Below are positions 25,786-34,700 of a stretch of 44,680 nucleotides of DNA, one piece after another (positions within the stretch are counted from its first letter, which is position 1; the number at the start of each line of letters is the position of its first letter). The stretch is from IMG/VR virus record IMGVR_UViG_3300009086_000032, positions 1 through 44,680 of that record. One strand, 5' to 3'. The translations under genes were made by a program, and so were the position numbers. This DNA comes from a virus. Below the pieces are notes generated by a model, which saw only the letters and a program-made list of their open reading frames with translations, did not search any database and was not told where the DNA came from.

Positions 25786-28737
25786 ATGTCAGATCTAGTA
25801 CTGAAGTTAAAAAATGCAAACGGTGATTTGCAACGAGTGACTTCGGATGAAGAAAATTATCTTGCGTATCAGGCAGGTATTCAGCTGAAAAACTCTGCTG
25901 GTACGTCTGTGGGTGACCTCACGAATGTGTCAACAGGCGCAACCTCTATAGGTTCCTTGGTTAATACCTTTTATAACCAACCTGTGGGAACTCACCCCGC
26001 TTCTGCACTTAGTATTGGATCTACTACTTACCCTGTTTATCAGAAACATGGTACTGCCAGTGAGTCTAGTACTCTCGGAACAGGCAGAAACGTTTTTCAA
26101 AAACCTATCAAGTATGACACGGTAAACGAAAAACTTGGTATTCATCCGATAACAAGTTCTCAGTTAGATACTCTGTGTGATCGACTAAATGGTATCATGG
26201 CGGATAGCGATTATGTCGGAACATACCGATTGGCATCATCTGCTCCATCATCCGATTACACCGAAAGGTTTACTGCATTTACTGATACTCGTACAGACGG
26301 AACTTCTACTGATTACAAGATTTATCAGAGAACATCTATGACTGCGCCTGCTGCTGTCGAACTACCGTATATCTTAGATAGCGATGGGTTTCAGGGTCTT
26401 CATACCATGAGTAATACGCAGATAAGATACACGTTGGGACAAAGATGTAAGACTCGAAGAGCGGTTCAAGGAAACATAGGATCATATGAAATAAGAAGTT
26501 CTCTATCAGGTGCGCCATCAAACGGAACATGGAAAGCGGTAGGTACTGCGGTAGACACAAAAAACTCTATTTCAGAAAAGGCATATGCGAGAACACGTTC
26601 GTCTATCTATACTACAGACAGGGCGTCAACATATACTAGAGACAGACAAACCAACTTTAACCGTGACTTTATTGGTAACTATCTTGGTAACTACAACAGA
26701 ACCTTCGTAGGTAACTATAACAGAGATTTTGTAGGTAACTATTCCAGAGACTTTATAGGCAATTACGTTCGTACCAGAGTTTCGACTTATGAAGGAACTT
26801 ATACCAGAACACGAAATAGTAACTACACTGGTAACTACGTTAGAGGATTCCTTGGTAACTATTCAAGAGAGTTTGTTGGCAACTATACTGGCGATTTTAC
26901 TGGTAACTACACTCGCAACAGAGTGACAAACTTTATTCGAAATTTCGCTGGTAATTATACTGGTGATTTTACTGGTGATTTTACTGGTAACTACACTCGT
27001 GGATTCATAGGTGAATATACTGGTGATTTTACTGGTAACTATAGTCGAACAAGATTATCGACATATACTAGAGGAAGACCATCAACGTTCGCACGTTTCA
27101 TAACAGATCCATATACTAGAACTAGGATAAGTGCTTATTCTAGAACTTCTACTAGAACCAGTTCTAGAAACTATGCTGGTAACTTTGTTGGTAACTACAC
27201 TAGAGAACGTAGTTCTGCTTACACTAGAACTAGAACTAGTACATACGGTCGAACAATAGTTGACCCATATGTAGGTAATTTTGTTGGAAACTATCAACGA
27301 AACTTTGGTGGTAACTACAACAGAACCTTCGCAGGTAACTATTCCAGAGACTTTATAGGTGACTATGCACGAGTAAGATCGTCAACCTTTACTAGAATCT
27401 CTCTCAATACTTTCAGTAGAGATTACACGTTTCCATATGCAAGACATGTAGTGTACTCACAAACATTCAGCCGAACGTTGCCCCTTAACTTTGCCAGGGC
27501 AAGCACGAGAACCTCAACAGGGACTTCTGTTTTCGTTGGTGATTTTACTGGTAACTACACCAGAGCTTCTACCAGAACTTCATCTAATTATCGTTCTTAC
27601 CAACGTTGGAGTAGTAACTATGGTGGGGGTGGTGTTTTTAAATCCTATAGTCGTGTCGAGCATTACACTGGTAACTTCACCAGAAGATACACTCGTAACA
27701 GTATTAGGAACAGCACAGGTTACAAAAGTTTCGCTGGTAACTTTATTGGTGACTTCACTCGGCAACAGCAGTACGGTTATACGAGAAACACCAATTATGC
27801 GGTCTTGCTATATACAAGAGTGAGACGTACTGAGGACTTTATTGGCGATTTTACGGGTAACTACAGTAGGACATATGCTGGTGAATATAGTCGAACAAGA
27901 CCGTCAATCTATTCCCGAAATAGAATTTCAGCTTACACCAGAACATCTGTTGGAACTTATACTAGAACAAGTATTGCCACATACTCCAGAAACCGAACTT
28001 CTACTTATTCACGTGGGTTCGCTGGTAATTACACTCGTGGATTTGCTGGCGCCTATTCCAGAACGAGTACAAGAACTTCTTCCAGAGACTTTGGTGGTAA
28101 CTACGTTGGCGATTATACTAGAGGTTATCTAGGTAACTATAGTAGATTGAGATTATCTACTTACGCAAGTGTTGTTACTGACTCGTATCAAAGATCATTT
28201 GTCGGTGAGTATACTAGAAATAGTACCAGTGTTTTCTCAAGAGCTAGAATCTCTGCATATGCTCGTAACAGTACAAGAAACTTTACTCGTACTAGTACAA
28301 GAAATCGTAACTCTGCATATGCAGGCGACTTTGTAGGTAACTATACTAGAAATAGTACTAGTGTCTTCACAAGAGATAGAATCTCTGCATATACCAGAAC
28401 ACGTGACTCTGCATATACCAGAGTTAGTTCACGTAGTTTTACGGGCGATTATAGTGGTACATACTCAAGAGATTTCGTAGGTGAGTACGCTAGAACACGT
28501 GCATCATCGTATAGTAGAACGAGAAATTCTACTTATAGTCGAGATCGTGTCTCATCGTATAGTGATACATATAGTAGAACAAGAACTAGTAGTTATCTAG
28601 GTAATTTCATAGGTAATTATTCACGTGCCTTCGGTCGAGAGTTTTCTAGGAACTTTATAGGTAATTATGTTGGGACTACCATCTCAACAACTTCAGAACA
28701 GGTAGAAACATTTACGTTATATGTTCGCAAATCATAA
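25786..28737 (+). CDS. tetrapeptide-repeat giant fibre protein A (983 aa)
   Basis: Residues 1-265 are non-repetitive and share blocks with the next gene (GTHPAS; GNIGSYEIRSSLSGAP; GTAVDTK). Residues ~267-955 are a nearly unbroken four-residue repeat x-[YF]-x-[GR], for example NYTG|DFTG|NYTR. It is interleaved with an arginine version x-R-x-[ST] (TRTS, GRPS) and an S-x-R version (TSTR). At residues 608-619 a 12-residue motif, WSSNYGGGGVFK, sits in register between two tetrads. The last ~28 residues (NFIGNYVGTTISTTSEQVET, FTLYVRKS) are a cap shared with the next gene. No known repeat family (pentapeptide, collagen, RTX) fits the period of four. Position among fibre genes and late-promoter use imply a virion adhesin or fibre shaft. 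An ACTAAATA box and AAGG precede the start. Confidence 0.85.
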   Translation: MSDLVLKLKNANGDLQRVTSDEENYLAYQAGIQLKNSAGTSVGDLTNVSTGATSIGSLVNTFYNQPVGTHPASALSIGSTTYPVYQKHGTASESSTLGTGRNVFQKPIKYDTVNEKLGIHPITSSQLDTLCDRLNGIMADSDYVGTYRLASSAPSSDYTERFTAFTDTRTDGTSTDYKIYQRTSMTAPAAVELPYILDSDGFQGLHTMSNTQIRYTLGQRCKTRRAVQGNIGSYEIRSSLSGAPSNGTWKAVGTAVDTKNSISEKAYARTRSSIYTTDRASTYTRDRQTNFNRDFIGNYLGNYNRTFVGNYNRDFVGNYSRDFIGNYVRTRVSTYEGTYTRTRNSNYTGNYVRGFLGNYSREFVGNYTGDFTGNYTRNRVTNFIRNFAGNYTGDFTGDFTGNYTRGFIGEYTGDFTGNYSRTRLSTYTRGRPSTFARFITDPYTRTRISAYSRTSTRTSSRNYAGNFVGNYTRERSSAYTRTRTSTYGRTIVDPYVGNFVGNYQRNFGGNYNRTFAGNYSRDFIGDYARVRSSTFTRISLNTFSRDYTFPYARHVVYSQTFSRTLPLNFARASTRTSTGTSVFVGDFTGNYTRASTRTSSNYRSYQRWSSNYGGGGVFKSYSRVEHYTGNFTRRYTRNSIRNSTGYKSFAGNFIGDFTRQQQYGYTRNTNYAVLLYTRVRRTEDFIGDFTGNYSRTYAGEYSRTRPSIYSRNRISAYTRTSVGTYTRTSIATYSRNRTSTYSRGFAGNYTRGFAGAYSRTSTRTSSRDFGGNYVGDYTRGYLGNYSRLRLSTYASVVTDSYQRSFVGEYTRNSTSVFSRARISAYARNSTRNFTRTSTRNRNSAYAGDFVGNYTRNSTSVFTRDRISAYTRTRDSAYTRVSSRSFTGDYSGTYSRDFVGEYARTRASSYSRTRNSTYSRDRVSSYSDTYSRTRTSSYLGNFIGNYSRAFGREFSRNFIGNYVGTTISTTSEQVETFTLYVRKS
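26581..28653 (+). repeat. tetrapeptide (12-bp period) repeat region of protein A
   Basis: The coding sequence repeats with a 12-base, four-codon period. Common codon blocks are GGTAACTAT or GGTAATTAC (G-N-Y), ACTAGA or TCCAGA (T/S-R) and GGTGATTTT (G-D-F). Synonymous codons vary freely between units while the amino-acid pattern holds, so the repeat is maintained at protein level. Units ACTGGTGATTTTACTGGT at 26958-26990 are locally perfect tandem copies. Confidence 0.9.
27607..27642 (+). repeat. 12-residue Gly-rich motif, copy in protein A
   Basis: Encodes WSSNYGGGGVFK (residues 608-619), preceded by SYQR and followed by SYSR, so its length of exactly three tetrads keeps the four-residue register. 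It is a divergent copy of the four FSPNYGGGGVWI motifs of protein B. Confidence 0.85.
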
Positions 28738-28747
28738 TTCTAATTCT

Positions 28748-28755
28748 TATAAATA
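28748..28755 (+). promoter_or_regulatory. T4-type late promoter for protein B
   Basis: Perfect TATAAATA followed by GAACTAG, in the 54-base gap between the two giant repeat genes, 37 bases before the start. Confidence 0.82.
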
Positions 28756-28791
28756 GAACTAGATAACTTAAACTGAAGTGAACAGGACAAT

Positions 28792-31700
28792 ATGGCGTTT
28801 TCGGACATTCCAATTAGAATCAAAGAGTCGTACTCAGGTGGCAGTAATGCCAACTTTGATGCGAATGATTTGGCGCAATATTCTCCTTCCGATGAAAGAA
28901 TAATTGCGTACAACGCTGGTAAATATGTTCTAGCTAATGTTGGTAATACTGGTCAAGATGTTCATCGTCCAGGCTGGATAGGTTTAATAACCACAGGTGA
29001 TAAAACAAGTATTGGTTCATTTACGGACACGAAGTATAATGAAGTAGATGGCACTCACCCAGCATCAAATATTTCTCTCACAACTACAACGACAACTCTT
29101 CACGCAAGAGATCCGTTATATACTTCTATTGCGACAGCGAATAATACTTTAGGTAATTCTGGACTTCCTCATTCTGGATTGAAGTGGCCTATGGTTTGGG
29201 ATACGGATTTAGATTCTTTCCGTCTTCCTACGTTCGCAGAAACAGAGTCTATGTCAGACCGTATGAACAGTTACATTGCTTCGAACGGATACCCAGGCAC
29301 GTATTATCTTGGGTCTTCTGCTCCATCTGATGGCGGACAATGGAAAGTTCACCAGTCGGGAGTATTCTCTAATACAATCAATAGTGGTAATGTAACAGAT
29401 TACAACCTCTATGTCAAGACAGATATCCCTGGCCCTCCGTCCACAGATGTTTATAATCGTCCAATGTTCCTATGGAAGGGTAATACCGAATTATATAATA
29501 CCTCCACCACTGGTGTCAACAACCACGGTCTGCACGAATATATCGCAATGTTTTCAACGAACAACGTTAATTATAGTGCGGTTTATCCAGATACAGAAAT
29601 AAAGGAAGATAACTCAGGAACGGTTACCACCCTAGTTACCACCTCTTCATCATATCCTCAACGAGGCACGATCGATGTAGTAGAAGGAAGAAAGTATTAC
29701 GGAACAAAACCTGTTCAGTTCAACAAGGATGGGTACAACCAAGCAATGGTTCCTTGGTCTTTAAGCGGTACTCAGTTTGGTCATTACTCAAGTCGTTACG
29801 GTGCTACAGTATACTATTTGTATTCTAAGACAGCATGTACCGTAGATTTTTATGTAGATGAAGCAAATGGTATAAACGGAACAGTAACCTCTTCAGTATC
29901 TTTGTCTGCAAATACGGTGACGACTCATAGTGTGTCAGGCGATAATCAGTTTGTATATTTAAAATCCACAGGCAGTATTATCGTATCCGCCAAAGAAACT
30001 GATGGCGGTGATCGAATGGTCATACCTCCCGCTAATAAAAACGTTTACCGTAGAAAAAATCAATACGAAAGAACCATGATAGGAACTACTCCTACCACTG
30101 TATTAGATTACCGTGTAAATGATCCTACTCACAAATGTTTTGCGGTTGATATTGATGACGGTGCTGGTGGTGATGGTACTCAAGGTTTAGGTATACACAA
30201 CTTATCTACTAATTATTCTTGGGGTATGAGATTAAGAGACTATACAATGGTCGCCAGTCAGAGTAATACCAATGTAACAGTTTCCTACTGGGACGACACC
30301 AACAACGAATGGGTCGTTCATGAGTATCACCGTATTGCAAGTTCAAGTACTCGTCAACAACGTAATGCTAACGATGGCGCCGGAACCGAAGGCGACTTCA
30401 GTGATCAGGATGGCGACTCTAGTGTTCCGTTTTTTGCAGGAGGCGCAAACCTATGGAAGTGGGAATCGGATAAACCTATCTACCTAATGTTAAACGATGA
30501 ATCGGGTGATGAAGAAACCATGTTAGGTTGGACTTCTGAACTTGCGGAAGATGGTTACGATCAAGGCATATTTAACGGATTCCGTGAGATGACCGATTAC
30601 CAAATGGGATACACTTTCGGTCAACTTGCATCTAACCGTAGAGCAACGGTAGGTAACATCGGTTCATATGAACTTCGAAGCTCTCTACAAGGCGCACCTA
30701 CCGCATCAGGAACTTGGATCACAAAAGGGACTGCGGTAGATACAAAGAAAGATACGGTAGAAACCGCATATACACGAACACGTGCATCATCGTATAGTAG
30801 AACTCGTGTTTCCACATATACACGTGACAGAGTATCTGCTTACTCAAGAGACTTTACCAGAAATAGAATTTCTACATATGCTGGTGACTATACACCTACC
30901 TTTGTTGGTGAGTATATTGGTAACTATATTGGCAATTATACCAGAACCAGAGTTTCCACTTATTCAAGATCGTTTACTGGAAACTATTCCAGAAACTTTA
31001 TTGGTACATATTCACGGACAAGGGTTTCTAATTATTCTGCGGATTATTCAAGGTTAAGGTTGTCGTCTTATGCCGGAGCTTATACCAGAACACGAACTAG
31101 TAACTACACCAGTATCTCTACTAGAATCAGTACAACAACTTTTACTGGTAATTACCTCCGAACCAGAACATCTCAGTATGCAACAACCCGTACCGAAGAG
31201 TACTCAGCAAATTATACTCGACAGTTTTCAGAATCGTACTCTCGTAATTTTGTTGGTAACTATACCCCTGCTTATGTTGGTAACTACACTCGTTCCTTTA
31301 GTGGTCAGTACTCTCGTAGTTTTGCTGGTAACTATGCAGGCGACTTTGTAGGTAATTATTCTCGAAACTTTGCTCGTACTCGTAACTCTCAGTACACTAC
31401 TGATTTTATACGAACTAGACCTTCAACATTTTCGAGAAACTTTTTACGAGACAGAACATCTTCATATTCAAGTAATTTTAACAGAACTAGACTTGAAGAC
31501 TATACTAGAAATTCTACTAGATCTAGAGTATCTAATTATTCTGCGGATTATACAAGAGATCGGGCAAGTTATTTCTTCAGAACTTCTGTGCGTAACCGAT
31601 CTTCTTCTTACTCTAGCGATTTCACAAGATCTAGGAGTTCTGTATATGCCAGAACTTCCACCAGAGTTAGAACATCTAACTACAGTAGAACTCGAATAGA

Positions 31701-34700
31701 AACATATACAGGATACTTTGTTGGTAACTACATCGGAAACTTTGTTGGTGACTATACAGGGAACTTTACTAGATCTTTTGCGGGGGACTTCTCGAGAGCA
31801 TTTACTAGAAGTTTCACTGGCGACTACTCTCGTAATTTTTTAGGAACCTTTACTGGTAACTACACAGCAACCTTTACTGGTAACTATCAACGAAACTTTA
31901 ATCGCACCTTCGGCGGTAATTATATTGGCGACTTCGTTGGTAACTACAATCGTGAATTTGCTGGTAACTATGCAGGCGACTTCGTAGGTAACTATACTAG
32001 AGAGTTCGGTGGTAATTATACTGGAGACTTTTCTCGTAACTTTGGTGGTGATTATACTGGAGACTTTCTTGGTGAATATACGACCGTCTTTACTGGTGAT
32101 TTCGCTGGTGATTATGTTGGTAACTATAACAGAAACTTTGTGGGTGACTACATAGGGGACTTTTCTCGTAACTTTGGTGGTAACTATGCAGGCGACTTCA
32201 TAGGTAACTATTTAAGGACTTCAACTGATGATTTTATCAGAAACCGAGTTGAGATTTATACTAGAAATTCTACTCGCACACGTGTTAGTAACTATTCTAT
32301 GGTGTACTCAAGAACCCGAGTATCAAACTTTAGTAGAACACGTGCAGATACATATACCAGAACTAGCACAGTAGCTTATACTACTGTTAGAGACGAAGTT
32401 TATGCAACTGCGTTCACCAGAACCTCTACGAACGTCAGATTATCTTCATACAGTAGAACCTCTACGAACCCCAGATTATCTTCATACAGTAGAACCTCTA
32501 CCAGAGACCGATCGTCATCTTTTCTTAGAACTTCTGCCAGAACTTCGACTAGAACCCGACCGTCAAGTTATACTAGAGACTTTGTCGGAAACCGAACGTC
32601 ATCTTTTCTTAGAACTTCTACCAGAACTTCGACTAGAACCCGACCGTCAACCTACAGCGCTACCTACTCAAGATCGTCATCATACGTTGGTAACTTCACA
32701 CGAGTAACTGCTTATGCTGGTAACTTTAGTAGAACATTCACTGGTAACTATCTTGGTGATTTTGCTGGTAACTACGGTAGAGTCTTCGTAGGTAACTATA
32801 CTGGTGATTATGTCAGAGATAATCTTTTTATTGGAGATTTCACTCGTAATTTTCTTGGTAACTTTACTAGATATTCCACTAGAGATTCAATACGGCAGTC
32901 TTACGCAAGGCAGTTCGTAGGTGACTTCCTTGGTATCAATTCAACATATAGTCGGGTCGCAAGTTTCGGTACAGCTGCATACTATATTGGTAACTACTCT
33001 CGTGCCTACGTTGGTAATTATGTTGGGAATTACTCTAGATTTAGTCCCAACTACGGTGGCGGTGGAGTTTGGATTGACTACACCAGAACCAGACTTACTT
33101 TCTTTAGCAGAACCTTTATTGGTAACTATTCTGGAGGTTTCGTTGGTATACGATACTACGGCGATAACTATGTTCGTCTTAGGTTTTCTAGTTACGCTAG
33201 ACAACCGTATACTGGTAACTTCTTAGGTAACTATGGAAGAAATCGTTTCTCTGTATTTACTAGCGGCTTCATGGGTGTGCTTAACTATACTAGAGACTCC
33301 ATTACAACACGAAACTCAATATATTCTAGAAACAGGGTAACAGATTACACACGTGGTAGAATATCTTCATATGTAACGAATAGAACGTCAACACTAGTTT
33401 CTGCAAGAACTAGATTCTCGGCACTAAGTTTTGTTGGTAACTATTCAAGAAACTTTGCGGGTGACTATGTTGGAAACTTTGTGGGTGATTACGTCCGACA
33501 GTTCTCACAGAATTACACTGGTAACTATTCAAGAAACTTCTTAGGTGACTTCACTGGAGACTTTGTTGGTAATTATAGTAGAACCTTTGCTGGCAACTAC
33601 GCTGGTAATTACACTCGTGGATTCCTTGGAGACTTCGTTGGTAACTATCAACGTGACTTCACTGGAGACTTCGTTGGTAACTATACTGGAGAGTTTAGTA
33701 GAAGTTTTACTGGGAACTTTACAAGATCTTTCCAAGGTAACTACACTAGGTTCTTTGTTGGTAACTACGATGTGTCGTATGTAGGTGACTACACTGGAGA
33801 CTATACTCGGAGTTTCGCAGGTGATTTTACTGGCAACTATACAAGATCTTTCCAAGGTAACTATGGTGGTAACTTCATTGGTAACTACACCAGAACTTCA
33901 TTAAGGACTTCAACTAGAACCAGACCGTCTTCCTATGCCACTACCTTCAGTAGAACCAGAACGTCTGCATATTCAGCAAATTATACTCGTACAGCTATTA
34001 CTGATTACACTGGTAACTTTGCTAGAACAAGAGTGACCAACTACCTAAGAACTCGAGTAAGCGCATTTAGTAGATCTTTCACACGAGGTCGAAATTCTGC
34101 TTTCACAAGAACCTCTACAAGAATTAGTGCAACTAATCGTATAAGCATATACAGTAGAGAACGTAACACAGATTTCACACGTTTGCGAGTTAGTGCTTTT
34201 GCGGCCACATATACCAGAATTATTGAGGGTACAGGTTTTACTCGTGCATCAATTCGAGTATCTGCAGGTTATTATATTGGGAATTACTCTAGATTTAGTC
34301 CCAACTATGGTGGAGGCGGAGTTTGGATTGACTATGCAGGTAACTTCACTCGTGGATTCATAGGTGATTATGCAGGTAACTACGTAGGTGGATTTACTCG
34401 TAATAGTAATGTAAATTATGCAGGTGAATTTACAAGATCATCAATAGTTGAAAGAATTTCTGCGTTTAGTAGAACTAGGGTTGAGTCATATACAACCGTT
34501 TTCACAAGAGATCGTCAAACAGATTACACTAGAACTCAGGCAACACAATTTAGTCGATCCTTCCAAGGTAACTATGGACGTAATTTCGTTGGTGATTATG
34601 GCGGTAACTTTAGTCGAACTTTCGTAGGTGATTATACTGGTGACTTTGCTCGTGTATTCGCTGGTAATTACATCGGTAACTACACTAGGTTCTTTGTTGG

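Noticed and set aside
25786-28737. Pentapeptide-repeat or collagen-like protein
   Set aside because: The aromatic residues recur every four, not five or three, residues; there is no G-x-y triplet rhythm.
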